Source: Actinomycetes bacterium (lineage in GTDB: Bacteria > Actinomycetota > Actinomycetes > Mycobacteriales > Mycobacteriaceae). From it: DNA of 64,000 bases. A model generated the notes under the pieces. That model searched no databases. It was not told the origin of the DNA and saw only the letters and a program-made list of their open reading frames with translations. Positions 49,074 through 57,256 of the stretch are shown piece by piece; positions within the stretch are counted from its first letter, which is position 1; every line of letters begins with the position of its first letter. A program made the position numbers and the translations under genes. Location of the stretch: assembly GCA_023460175.1 (NCBI GenBank), contig JAEWRC010000094.1, forward strand, positions 74,663-138,662, in the 5' to 3' direction.

Positions 49074-50654
49074 ATGACGCGATCCGGCGGGCAGGAGGGC
49101 GGCAGCGCGGGGAACCCCGTTGCGCAGACCACCCCCGCGGTGCTGGACCACATCTCGCGCGCGCTGCCCGACCACCCGGCCGTCGTCACCGCCGAGCGCA
49201 CACTCACCTACTCCGAGCTTCGCCAGGAGGTCCGCCGGGCCGCCGCGGCGCTGGTCGCCCTCGGGGTCCAACCGGGCGACCGGGTCGCGCTCTGGTCGCC
49301 GAACACCTGGCACTGGGTGGTGGCCTGCCTGGCCACCCACTGGGCCGGCGCCGTCGTCGTCCCGCTGAACACCCGCTACACCGCCTCCGAGGCCGCCGAC
49401 ATCCTCGCGCGCACCGCCGCACCGGTCTTGGTCGCGATGGGTGAGTTCCTCGGTGCCGACCGGGTCGCCGAACTCGACACCGCCGCACTGCCCGCGCTGC
49501 GCCACATCGTGCGGGTGCCGATCGAGGCCGCCGACGGGACCTGGGACGAGTTCACGGCCCGCGGCGCGGATCCCGCACTCGTCGAGACCGCCGACGCGCG
49601 GGCCGCCGCGGTGCGCCCCGACGACGTCGCCGACGTCCTGTTCACCTCCGGCACCACCGGCCGCAGCAAAGGTGTGCTGTGCGCGCACCGGCAGTCGCTG
49701 GCCGGGCCGGCGGCGTGGGCCGCGTGCGGCCAGATCATCAGCACCGACCGCTACCTGTGCATCAACCCGTTCTTCCACAACTTCGGCTACAAGGCCGGCA
49801 TCCTGGCGTGCCTGCAGACCGGCGCGACGCTGATCCCGCAGCTGACCTTCGACCCCGAAGAAACCATGCGCGCCGTCGCCGAACACCGCGCCACGGTGCT
49901 GCCGGGCCCGCCGACCATCTACCAGACGCTGCTCGACCACCCCCGCCGCGCCGACTACGACCTGAGTTCGCTGCGGTTTGCCGTGACCGGCGCGGCCGTC
50001 GTGCCGGTCGTGCTGATCGAACGGATGCAGTCCGAACTCGACATCGACATCGTGCTCACGGCCTACGGGCTGACCGAGGCCGCCGGCTTCGGCACCATGT
50101 GCCGCGCCACCGACGACGCCGTCACCGTCGCCACCACCTGCGGGCGGCCCATCGCCGACTTCGAACTGCGCATCGACGCCTCGGACGGCGACGACGCCGG
50201 GGAGGTGCTGTTGCGCGGTCCGAACGTGATGCTCGGCTACCTCGACGACTCGGACGCCACCGCCGCGGCCATCGACGCCGACGGCTGGCTGCACACCGGC
50301 GACGTCGGAACCCTCGATGCCGCAGGCAATCTGCGCATCACCGACCGGCTGAAGGACATGTACATCTGTGGCGGGTTCAACGTCTACCCCGCCGAGATCG
50401 AGCAGGTGCTGGCCCGGCTGCCCGGGGTCGCCGAGGCCGCCGTCATCGGCGTGCCCGACGAACGTCTCGGCGAGGTGGGCAAGGCGTTCGTCGTCCGACT
50501 GCCCGACGCCGACCTCGATGAGCCGACGGTAATCGCCCACACCCGGGCACATCTGGCCAACTTCAAGGTGCCCCGATCGGTGGAATTCCTTGCCGCCCTG
50601 CCGCGCAACCCCGGCGGCAAGGTGGTCAAACCGCAGCTGAGGGAAAGGGTCTGA
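49074..50654 (+). CDS. fadD3: FadD3, HIP-CoA ligase
   Basis: A 526-residue acyl-CoA synthetase. FadD3 activates HIP (the ring C/D propanoate) with ATP and CoA; HIP-CoA is also the inducer that releases KstR2. The AMP-binding signature DVLFTSGTTGRSKGVLCAHR is near residue 190, YGLTEAAGFGTM near 330, and the hinge and C-terminal motifs LHTGDVGTLDAAGNLRITDR and YICGGFNVYPAEIE follow. ATG 49074 has a GAGG ribosome site. The stop overlaps the fadE31 ATG by one base. Confidence 0.93.
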   Translation: MTRSGGQEGGSAGNPVAQTTPAVLDHISRALPDHPAVVTAERTLTYSELRQEVRRAAAALVALGVQPGDRVALWSPNTWHWVVACLATHWAGAVVVPLNTRYTASEAADILARTAAPVLVAMGEFLGADRVAELDTAALPALRHIVRVPIEAADGTWDEFTARGADPALVETADARAAAVRPDDVADVLFTSGTTGRSKGVLCAHRQSLAGPAAWAACGQIISTDRYLCINPFFHNFGYKAGILACLQTGATLIPQLTFDPEETMRAVAEHRATVLPGPPTIYQTLLDHPRRADYDLSSLRFAVTGAAVVPVVLIERMQSELDIDIVLTAYGLTEAAGFGTMCRATDDAVTVATTCGRPIADFELRIDASDGDDAGEVLLRGPNVMLGYLDDSDATAAAIDADGWLHTGDVGTLDAAGNLRITDRLKDMYICGGFNVYPAEIEQVLARLPGVAEAAVIGVPDERLGEVGKAFVVRLPDADLDEPTVIAHTRAHLANFKVPRSVEFLAALPRNPGGKVVKPQLRERV

Positions 50655-51802
50655 TGGATCTCCACTTCACCGAGGAGGCCGACGCGCTGCGCGCCGAGGT
50701 CCGCGACTTCCTGACCGCCCATCGCGACGACTTTCCGACCAAGTCCTACGACACCGCCGAGGGCTTCGAGCAGCACCGGCGCTGGGACAAGATCCTCTAC
50801 GACGCCGGACTTTCGGTGATCACCTGGCCGCAGCGCTACGGCGGGCGCGATGCGTCGCTGCTCGAGTGGGTGGCCTACGAGGAGGAGTACTTCCACGCCG
50901 GCGCGCCGGGGCGCGCGAGCGCCAACGGCACCTCGATGCTGGCGCCGACGCTGTTCGCGCACGGCACCGAGGAACAACTGGAACGCATCCTGCCGAAGAT
51001 GGCCAGCGGCGAGCAGATCTGGGCCCAGGCCTGGTCGGAGCCGGAGTCGGGCAGTGACCTGGCCTCGCTGCGGGCCACCGCCACCAAGACCGACGGCGGC
51101 TGGAAGCTCAACGGTCAGAAGATCTGGAGTTCGCGAGCGCCGTTCGGCGACATGGCCTTCGGGCTGTTCCGGTCCGATCCGGAAGCCCAGCGCCACCACG
51201 GCCTGACCTATTTCATGTTCGACCTGAAGGCCGACGGCATCACGGTGCGGCCCATCGCACAACTCGGCGGGGACACCGGATTCGGCGAGATCTTCCTCGA
51301 CGACGTGTTCGTGCCCGACGAGGACGTCATCGGCGCGCCGAACGAGGGCTGGCGGGCCGCGATGAGCACGTCGAGCAACGAGCGCGGCATGTCGCTGCGC
51401 AGCCCGGCCCGCTTCACCGCGGCCGCCGATCGGCTGGTGCAGCTGTGGAAGTCGCAGTCCGACGACGCCACCCGGGTGGAGTTCGGCGGCCGCGTCGCCG
51501 ACGCCTGGATCAAGGCGCAGGCCTACCGCCTACAGACCTTCGGCACCGTGACCCGGTTGGTCGGCGGCGGGGAGCTGGGGGCGGAGTCCTCGGTGACCAA
51601 GGTGTTCTGGTCCGAGCTCGACGTCGACCTGCACCAGACCGCCCTGGACCTGCGCGGCGCCGACGGGGAACTCGCCGACGGCTGGGCCGAGGGCTACCTG
51701 TTCGCCCTCGGCGGCCCGATCTACGCCGGTACCAACGAGATTCAGCGCAACATCATCGCCGAGCGGCTGCTGGGGCTGCCCCGGGAGGCCAAAGCCAAAT
51801 GA
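50654..51802 (+). CDS. fadE31: FadE31, acyl-CoA dehydrogenase subunit
   Basis: A 382-residue acyl-CoA dehydrogenase. Motifs: WAQAWSEPESGSDLASLRAT, LNGQKIWSSRAPFGDMAF, and the C-terminal GGPIYAGTNEIQRNIIAERLLGLP. In M. tuberculosis FadE31 forms heterotetramers with FadE32 or FadE33, acting in late ring C/D degradation. Its start overlaps the fadD3 stop by one base, and it overlaps fadE32 by 4 bp, so the genes are translationally coupled. Confidence 0.92.
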   Translation: MDLHFTEEADALRAEVRDFLTAHRDDFPTKSYDTAEGFEQHRRWDKILYDAGLSVITWPQRYGGRDASLLEWVAYEEEYFHAGAPGRASANGTSMLAPTLFAHGTEEQLERILPKMASGEQIWAQAWSEPESGSDLASLRATATKTDGGWKLNGQKIWSSRAPFGDMAFGLFRSDPEAQRHHGLTYFMFDLKADGITVRPIAQLGGDTGFGEIFLDDVFVPDEDVIGAPNEGWRAAMSTSSNERGMSLRSPARFTAAADRLVQLWKSQSDDATRVEFGGRVADAWIKAQAYRLQTFGTVTRLVGGGELGAESSVTKVFWSELDVDLHQTALDLRGADGELADGWAEGYLFALGGPIYAGTNEIQRNIIAERLLGLPREAKAK

Positions 51803-52758
51803 ACTTCGAACTGGACGAACAGCAGCACGACTTCGCCGCGAGCATCGACGCGGCGCTGGGTTCCGCCGACCTGCCGGCCGCGGTGCGCGCCTGGTCGGCC
51901 GGGGACACCGCCCCGGCCCGCAAGGTGTGGTCCACCCTGGCCGACCTCGGCGTCACCGCGCTGAATGTGGCCGAGGAACACGACGGGATCGGCGCGCACC
52001 CGGTGGACCTGGTGGTCGCCGGCGAGCGGCTGGGCTACTGGTGTGTGCCCGGGCCGGTCACCGAATCGATCGCGGTGGCGCCGGTGCTGTTGGCCGGCAG
52101 CGAGGCCGCGGCGCTGCGCTGCGCCGCGCTGGCCGCCGGCGAGTTGATCGCCACGGTGGCCGCACCGCTGCAGCCGCGTGCGGTCAGCGCCGACTTCGCC
52201 GGCCTGACGCTGCTCGCCGACCAGCGGGTGCACGAGGGCCTCGCCGGCGACGGCCACGACTCGGTGGACCCGAGCCGGCGACTCTTCGACGTCACCGCCG
52301 AGGGGTCCGGCTGGGACGCCGACGTCGAGCGGGCCGCGCAATTCGGCGCGCTGCTCACCGCGGCCCAACTGGTTGGTGCGGGCCAGGCCATGCTGGACGC
52401 CTCGGTCGACTACGCCAAGCAGCGCACCCAGTTCGGCCGGGTGATCGGTTCGTATCAGGCGATCAAGCACAAGCTCGCCGATGTGCACATCGCCCTGGAG
52501 TTGGCCCGGCCGTTGGTGTTCGGCGCCGCGCTGTCGCTGGGTGAGCAGAGCCAGGACACGGCCCGCGACGTCAGTGCGGCCAAGGTCGCGGCCGCCGAGG
52601 CCGGCTTGCTGGCCGCGCGTTCGGCGCTGCAGACCCACGGCGCGATCGGCTTCACCCAGGAACACGACCTGGGCCTGCTACTCCTGCGCGCGCAGGCGTT
52701 GCGCTCGGCCTGGGGTGACCCGACCTATCACCGGCGACGCGTATTGGAGGCATTGTGA
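51799..52758 (+). CDS. fadE32: FadE32, acyl-CoA dehydrogenase partner subunit
   Basis: A 319-residue divergent acyl-CoA dehydrogenase, the short partner type like ChsE1. The C-terminal domain reads DASVDYAKQRTQFGRVIGSYQAIKH-type (quoted in part) and LQTHGAIGFTQEHDLGLLLLRAQAL. The N-terminal half is weakly conserved (LNVAEEHDGIGAHPVDLVVAGE). It overlaps fadE31 and fadE33 by 4 bp each (ATGA and GTGA junctions), suggesting a fixed subunit ratio. Confidence 0.9.
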   Translation: MNFELDEQQHDFAASIDAALGSADLPAAVRAWSAGDTAPARKVWSTLADLGVTALNVAEEHDGIGAHPVDLVVAGERLGYWCVPGPVTESIAVAPVLLAGSEAAALRCAALAAGELIATVAAPLQPRAVSADFAGLTLLADQRVHEGLAGDGHDSVDPSRRLFDVTAEGSGWDADVERAAQFGALLTAAQLVGAGQAMLDASVDYAKQRTQFGRVIGSYQAIKHKLADVHIALELARPLVFGAALSLGEQSQDTARDVSAAKVAAAEAGLLAARSALQTHGAIGFTQEHDLGLLLLRAQALRSAWGDPTYHRRRVLEAL

Positions 52759-53720
52759 CCACCACCGAGGAACGCACCCTGCTGGTCCAGACCGTCCGGG
52801 ACCTGGTGGCCAAACATGCGGGGCCCGAACAGGTTCGCGCCGCGATGGAGTCCGAGGCCGGCTATGACCGGAAGTTGTGGACGCTGCTGTGCGAGCAGGT
52901 GGGCGTCGCCGCGCTGGTGGTGCCCGAGGAGTTCGGCGGGGCCGGCGGCGAACTCGCCGACGCCGCGGCCGTCGTCACCGAACTGGGCCGGGCGCTGGTG
53001 CCCTCGCCCCTGCTGGGCACGACGCTGACCGAAATGGCGCTGCTGGCCGCCGAGACCCCGGACGCCGGGACGCTCGAGCAGTTGGCCGCCGGGGCGCTGG
53101 TCGGCGCGGCGGCCCTGGACCCCGACTACGTGATGCACGGGGACGTGGCCGATGTGGTGGTGGGCGTGGCCGACGGCACGCTGAGCCGCTGGACCGAGTT
53201 CACCGCGACTGCACATCCGACGATGGATCTGACCCGCCGGTTGGCGAGGGTGCAGCCGGCGGCGACCGAGGCGTTGGGCGCCGACCCGGGACTGGCCGAG
53301 GTCGCCGCGATCCTGCTGGCCGCCGAATCGGTGGGTGCGGCCGCGCGGTGCCTGGATCTCACGGTCGAGTACACCAAGGAACGGGTGCAGTTCGGCCGGC
53401 CGATCGGCAGCTTCCAGGCGCTCAAGCACCGCATGGCGGATCTGTACGTCAAGGTGCAGACCGCCGGCGCGGTGGTGGAGGAGGCCGTCGCCGATCCGTC
53501 GTCGACCACGGCCGCGTTGGCCCACGTCACCGCCACCGAGGCGTTCCGCGACGTGGCCGCCGAGGCGGTGCAGATGCACGGCGGCATCGCGATCACCTGG
53601 GAGCACGACATCCAGCTGTACTTCAAGCGCGCGCACGCCAACGCCCAGCTGCTCGGCCAGCCCGTCGAGTTCCTGCGCGGCCTGGAAGCCGAGGCATTGG
53701 GGACCCCCGTAACCTCGTAA
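52755..53720 (+). CDS. fadE33: FadE33 (IpdE2), acyl-CoA dehydrogenase partner subunit
   Basis: A 321-residue partner-type acyl-CoA dehydrogenase starting at GTG 52755 inside the fadE32 stop. VPEEFGGAGGELADAAAVV, then the C-terminal YTKERVQFGRPIGSFQALKH and QMHGGIAITWEHDIQLYFKRA are clear. In M. tuberculosis it pairs with FadE30 (IpdE1-IpdE2). The aminotransferase gene starts 3 bp after its stop. Confidence 0.91.
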   Translation: MTTTEERTLLVQTVRDLVAKHAGPEQVRAAMESEAGYDRKLWTLLCEQVGVAALVVPEEFGGAGGELADAAAVVTELGRALVPSPLLGTTLTEMALLAAETPDAGTLEQLAAGALVGAAALDPDYVMHGDVADVVVGVADGTLSRWTEFTATAHPTMDLTRRLARVQPAATEALGADPGLAEVAAILLAAESVGAAARCLDLTVEYTKERVQFGRPIGSFQALKHRMADLYVKVQTAGAVVEEAVADPSSTTAALAHVTATEAFRDVAAEAVQMHGGIAITWEHDIQLYFKRAHANAQLLGQPVEFLRGLEAEALGTPVTS

Positions 53721-53722
53721 GG

Positions 53723-54883
53723 GTGAAGACCGCGCTGAGAGCGGGTATCCCGCCGTTCTATGTCATGGACGTCTGGCTGGCCGCCGCTGAGCGGCAGCGC
53801 AGCCACGGCGACCTGGTGAACCTGTCCGCCGGGCAGCCCAGCGTGGGCGCCCCGGGGCCGGTCCGCGAGGCGGCGGCAGCCGCGTTGGAGGGCAACCAGC
53901 TCGGATACACCGTGGCGCTGGGGATCCCGGAACTGCGCGAGGCGATAGCGCAGTCCTACGACGCGAAGCACGGCGTGGCGGTCGATCCCGCCGACGTGGT
54001 GATCACCACCGGGTCCTCGGGTGGCTTCCTGCTGGCGTTCCTGGCCTGCTTCGACGTCGGCGACCGGGTGGTGGTGACCAGCCCCGGTTATCCCTGCTAC
54101 CGCAACATCCTGTCGGCGCTGGGCTGCGAGGTCGTCGACATCGCCTGCGGCCCGGACACCAGGTTCCAGCCCACGGTGGCGATGCTGGCCGCGGCGCACG
54201 CCGAGCGGCCGCTGGCCGGGGTGGTGGTGGCCAGCCCCGCCAATCCGACCGGGACCGTCATCCCGCCCGCGGAGTTGGCCGCGATCGCCGTCTGGTGCGA
54301 GGAGACCGGAGTCCGGCTGATCAGCGACGAGGTCTACCACGGTCTGGTGTACCCCGGGGCCCCGGAGACTTCCTGCGCGTGGAGCACGTCGCGAGATGCC
54401 GTGGTGGTCAACAGCTTTTCGAAGTACTTCGCGATGACGGGCTGGCGGTTGGGCTGGCTGCTGGTGCCGCAGTCGCTGCAGCGGGCGGTGGACCGTCTGA
54501 CCGGCAACTTCACCATCTGCCCACCCGTGCTGTCCCAGCTTGCGGCCGTCGCTGCGTTTGAGGCGGATTCGATCGCGGAGTCCGAGGGGCATCTGGTGCA
54601 CTACGGCGCCAACCGAATTGGGCTGTTGGAAGGGCTGCGCGCCATCGGCATCGACCGACTGGCGCCGACCGACGGCGCGTTCTACGTGTACGCCGACGTC
54701 TCCGAATTCACCACGGATTCCCTGGGATTCTGCGAAAAGCTGCTGGCCGACACCGGGGTGGCGATCGCCCCGGGCATCGATTTCGACCCCGTCCGCGGTG
54801 GGTCCTATGTCCGGTTGTCCTTCGCCGGTCCGACGTCCGACATCGACGAGGCGGTGCGCCGGATCGGCGACTGGCTGCACTGA
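53723..54883 (+). CDS. aspB: PLP-dependent class I aminotransferase (Rv3565/AspB-like)
   Basis: A 386-residue fold-type I aminotransferase. The conserved substrate loop VNLSAGQPSVGAPGPVREA, VVASPANPTGTVIPPAELA, ISDEVYHGLVYPG, and the PLP lysine in VNSFSKYFAMTGWRLGWLL are all present, as is the C-terminal arginine region GSYVRLSFAGPTS. Amino-acid specificity cannot be told from this. GTG 53723 (VKTALRAGIPPFYVMD) fits the family start. It is last gene of fadD3-fadE31-32-33-aspB. Its link to steroid breakdown is unknown in M. tuberculosis too, but the synteny is kept. Confidence 0.9.
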   Translation: MKTALRAGIPPFYVMDVWLAAAERQRSHGDLVNLSAGQPSVGAPGPVREAAAAALEGNQLGYTVALGIPELREAIAQSYDAKHGVAVDPADVVITTGSSGGFLLAFLACFDVGDRVVVTSPGYPCYRNILSALGCEVVDIACGPDTRFQPTVAMLAAAHAERPLAGVVVASPANPTGTVIPPAELAAIAVWCEETGVRLISDEVYHGLVYPGAPETSCAWSTSRDAVVVNSFSKYFAMTGWRLGWLLVPQSLQRAVDRLTGNFTICPPVLSQLAAVAAFEADSIAESEGHLVHYGANRIGLLEGLRAIGIDRLAPTDGAFYVYADVSEFTTDSLGFCEKLLADTGVAIAPGIDFDPVRGGSYVRLSFAGPTSDIDEAVRRIGDWLH

Positions 54884-54902
54884 GCCGCTCCACTGGTCTC
54901 AT

Positions 54903-55072
54903 CCGTCACATCAGCACCGTCTCCGGAGCGCCTTCCGATTAAAACGCGTCACCTTCGGGGACAGTCATCCACAGCCCTGGGGCATACACGCCAGCCACCC
55001 TGTGGATAGCCGTCACCCCGAGATGACGCCATTTGATCGAGGGGCGGTCCGGAGACGGTACTGATGTGACGG
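54903..55072. repeat. 170-bp imperfect palindrome (MITE-like or structured element) in the aspB-hydrolase gap
   Basis: The 25-bp ends (54903-54927 and 55048-55072) are inverted repeats with one mismatch. Further pairs continue inward: GCGTCA/TGACGC (54946, 55024) and ATCCACAG/CTGTGGAT (54967, 55000). So the whole 170 bp can fold back on itself. The centre contains two 9-mers one mismatch from the DnaA box TTATCCACA (54965-54973 plus strand, 55001-55009 minus strand). No coding frame or clear target-site duplication is visible. The rest of the 332-bp gap (54884-55215) shows only the presumed promoter of the hydrolase. Confidence 0.65.
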
Positions 55073-55215
55073 TAGTGAAATGCTTGGAGTGTCCATTTCA
55101 ATTGCGTTGGGGTGCGGGCGTCGTCGGTCTGCGAGCCTCAGCCACTTCCCATCGGTCCAAGGTTGCGGGTCGTAGTCGACGCCTGCGGGCGCACGGCTTC
55201 TATACCATCGCGGCC

Positions 55216-55974
55216 ATGCCCGTCTTCGACACCGACCGCGGTCCCGTCTACTACCGGCACTGGCCGGCGGCGAACCCCCGAGCCGCGGTGATCCTGCTGC
55301 ACGGCTTCGGCGAACACACCGGCCTCTACCACCGCTACGGCTTCGGGTTGAACGCCGCCGACATCGACCTGTGGGCGGTCGATCAGTACGGCCACGGCCT
55401 GACCGGCGGCGAACGCGGCGACTTCGGCTCGATGGCGCTGAGTTCCGGGCTCGCCGACACCCTCACCGAACTCGCCGCGGAGCACCGGCCGGGCATCCCG
55501 CTAATCGCGCAAGGCCACTCGTTCGGCTCGTTGGTGACGCTGTTCCGATTGCTGGCCGACCCGCGGCGCTACCGCGCCGGCATCATCTCCGGGGCCCCGC
55601 TGGTGCCCATCCGCGCGATGCTGGACCCGGACACCTCGCTGAGCCTGGACCCGTCGTGGCTGTCCAGCGATCCGTTCTACCTCGACGCGCTCGCGCACGA
55701 CCCGCTGGCTTTCGTCGACGCCGACGGCGCGGCCCTGGCCCGCGAACTCGACGCGGCCTGGGACCGGATGGGCGCCGAACTCGGGGCGCTGACGGTACCG
55801 ACGCTGGCCCTGCACGGCGGCGCGGATCCCATCGCCGCGCCCGGCGCCGTCCAGGCCTACGCCGAGCAGATCGACGCCCTGCAGTATCGCGAATTTCCGG
55901 GCGCCCGCCACGACATCCTCAACGAGTCCGTGCACCGCGAGGTCGCGGCCGCTGTCGTCGACTTCATCGGATGA
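55216..55974 (+). CDS. Alpha/beta hydrolase, monoacylglycerol-lipase-like
   Basis: A 252-residue alpha/beta hydrolase. The oxyanion-hole region VILLHGFGEHTGLYHRY and the nucleophile elbow AQGHSFGSLV are typical of monoacylglycerol lipases. The catalytic Asp is in LHGGADPIAAPG and the His in GARHDILNE. It likely hydrolyses short esters or monoglycerides. ATG 55216 (MPVFDTDRGPVYYRH). It is flanked by two palindrome-rich gaps and sits, with two further genes, where M. tuberculosis has the arylamine N-acetyltransferase gene nat. Confidence 0.88.
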   Translation: MPVFDTDRGPVYYRHWPAANPRAAVILLHGFGEHTGLYHRYGFGLNAADIDLWAVDQYGHGLTGGERGDFGSMALSSGLADTLTELAAEHRPGIPLIAQGHSFGSLVTLFRLLADPRRYRAGIISGAPLVPIRAMLDPDTSLSLDPSWLSSDPFYLDALAHDPLAFVDADGAALARELDAAWDRMGAELGALTVPTLALHGGADPIAAPGAVQAYAEQIDALQYREFPGARHDILNESVHREVAAAVVDFIG

Positions 55975-55990
55975 GCTGCACCGATGTCAG

Positions 55991-56022
55991 TTATCCACAG
56001 GAGTTGTACACAGTGGGGATAA
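55991..56022. promoter_or_regulatory. DnaA-box-like motifs and inverted repeat after the hydrolase gene
   Basis: TTATCCACA (55991-55999) is an exact consensus DnaA box. TTGTACACA (56004-56012) is a close relative. TTATCC (55991) and GGATAA (56017) also form an inverted repeat. A regulatory or chance match is more likely than an origin: no AT-rich unwinding region or dnaA/dnaN context is present. Confidence 0.4.
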
Positions 56023-56040
56023 AATCACACGGGTGTGATT
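56023..56040. promoter_or_regulatory. Perfect 18-bp palindrome upstream of the small secreted protein
   Basis: AATCACAC-GG-GTGTGATT is perfectly symmetrical. It lies 19 bp before the chosen start of the small secreted protein and would overlap a GTG start at 56035. The half-site order (TCACA...TGTGA) is the reverse of a Crp site, so a different regulator is implied. Confidence 0.5.
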
Positions 56041-56058
56041 AGCGGCTTACAGCCGAGG

Positions 56059-56340
56059 ATGGATCGGCGATTGCGTATCGTCAACCTCATGCGCGCCGTC
56101 GGCAAGTTCACCGTTTTGGGAGCCGTCGCGGCGACGGGCGCTCTCTTCCTCAGTTCCCCCGCCGCGGCCGATCCAAACGGCCCGCCGCCCTGCGAGGGAC
56201 CGTTGGGATTCGTGTGCAGCATGGTTCCGATGATGCCGGAGCTCGAGCACGACATCGACCTCACCCAGCAGCAGCCGGACAGCGCCCTGGACCTCGAACA
56301 CGCCCCGCCGGCCGACGTCTGCACGCTGGGCTGCGTCTGA
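56059..56340 (+). CDS. Small secreted protein, cysteine-containing
   Basis: A short exported protein of about 93 residues (or 83 if it starts at ATG 56089). The signal peptide KFTVLGAVAATGALFLSSPAAA is followed by DPNGPPPCEGPLGFVCSMVPMMPELEHDI (quoted in part), and the mature part holds four cysteines, two near each end, suggesting disulfides. DPNGPPP and the Met-Pro run resemble many small mycobacterial secreted proteins of unknown function. It is convergent with the metallopeptidase-like lipoprotein, 16 bp away. Confidence 0.65.
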   Translation: MDRRLRIVNLMRAVGKFTVLGAVAATGALFLSSPAAADPNGPPPCEGPLGFVCSMVPMMPELEHDIDLTQQQPDSALDLEHAPPADVCTLGCV

Positions 56341-56356
56341 GTCTGCGCCCCGCGCG

Positions 56357-57217
56357 TCACTCCTCGCGCAGGTGCGGCTCCAGCATCTCGTACCAGGCCC
56401 TCGACATCCGGTCGAACTCGCTCTCACAGGAATCTGCGCGCTCGTCGGGCACCAAACCGTCGTCGACCATGAACGCGTTGTTCTCGGGATCGGACCCGTA
56501 GATCCAGCACTGGAAGTTGTACATCCGGGCCAGGTCGTACTCGTGGACATCCCAGAACGGGAACTCCTCGGCGCCGCCGCCCTCCTGCTCGCTGTACCCC
56601 TGGAACATCAGCGCGTAGGCCTGCGCGGCCTCGATGTTCTCCGGGTCCGCCGACCCGTCGTCACCGGCCTGCAACAACAGCACCGCGGCCAGCTGATCGG
56701 CGACGTCCTCCTCGCGCCCGGTGAAGGGCAGGTCGTACAGGTCGATCACCGCGTGCCCGAGTTCGTGATAGAACGTCGCGCGCTCGGCACCGAGGGTGGA
56801 CGCCAGTGGGTCCTCGTCCCCGGCCTCCTCGAAGATGCGCTCGCTGAGCTCGGCGTCCTCGTAACAGATGGTCATCGCCTGCTCGCTGGGGCTCCAGTAC
56901 GCATTGGCCTCGTCGCACTGCCGACCGTTGACCGGCACGTCCACCGGCAGCAACAGCATGGCGTTGACGTCGTCGGCCAGCTCCTCGAGCAGGTTCGCCT
57001 CGGTGAGCAACTCCCGGCCCCGCACCGCCTCAGGTGACTCGGCGTCCTCGTAGACGACGAACATCTCGCCGGTTTCGGTCGGCACGTTCGGCACCACCAC
57101 CCGCTCGGTGCGCTCCGGTTCGGGATCGGGTAGGCCGACCGGCTCGGCCTGGCCACCCCCGCATCCGACGACGGCAACGAGGGCAACGAGCGCGACCGAG
57201 CAGCGTGCGGAGAACAC
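56357..57217 (-). CDS. Lipoprotein with HELGH motif, DUF4344-type putative metallopeptidase
   Basis: A 286-residue protein with a lipoprotein signal (VALVALVAVVGCGGG, lipobox cysteine at about 19), so attached to the outer face of the membrane. The zinc motif FYHELGHAVIDLYDLP is followed 12-15 residues later by acidic residues in GREEDVADQLA. The remainder (EANAYWSPSEQAMTICYEDAEL) matches the DUF4344 putative metallopeptidase family. The substrate is unknown. It lies between the small secreted gene and hsaB, in the slot of nat in M. tuberculosis. Confidence 0.82.
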   Translation of the reverse strand: MFSARCSVALVALVAVVGCGGGQAEPVGLPDPEPERTERVVVPNVPTETGEMFVVYEDAESPEAVRGRELLTEANLLEELADDVNAMLLLPVDVPVNGRQCDEANAYWSPSEQAMTICYEDAELSERIFEEAGDEDPLASTLGAERATFYHELGHAVIDLYDLPFTGREEDVADQLAAVLLLQAGDDGSADPENIEAAQAYALMFQGYSEQEGGGAEEFPFWDVHEYDLARMYNFQCWIYGSDPENNAFMVDDGLVPDERADSCESEFDRMSRAWYEMLEPHLREE

Positions 57218-57256
57218 GTGCCCAGAATGCCATGAGAGGCCGTGCTGGGAAGCCGA

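Noticed and set aside
55991..56022. Replication origin
   Set aside because: Only two boxes, no AT-rich unwinding stretch and no dnaA, dnaN or rpmH nearby.
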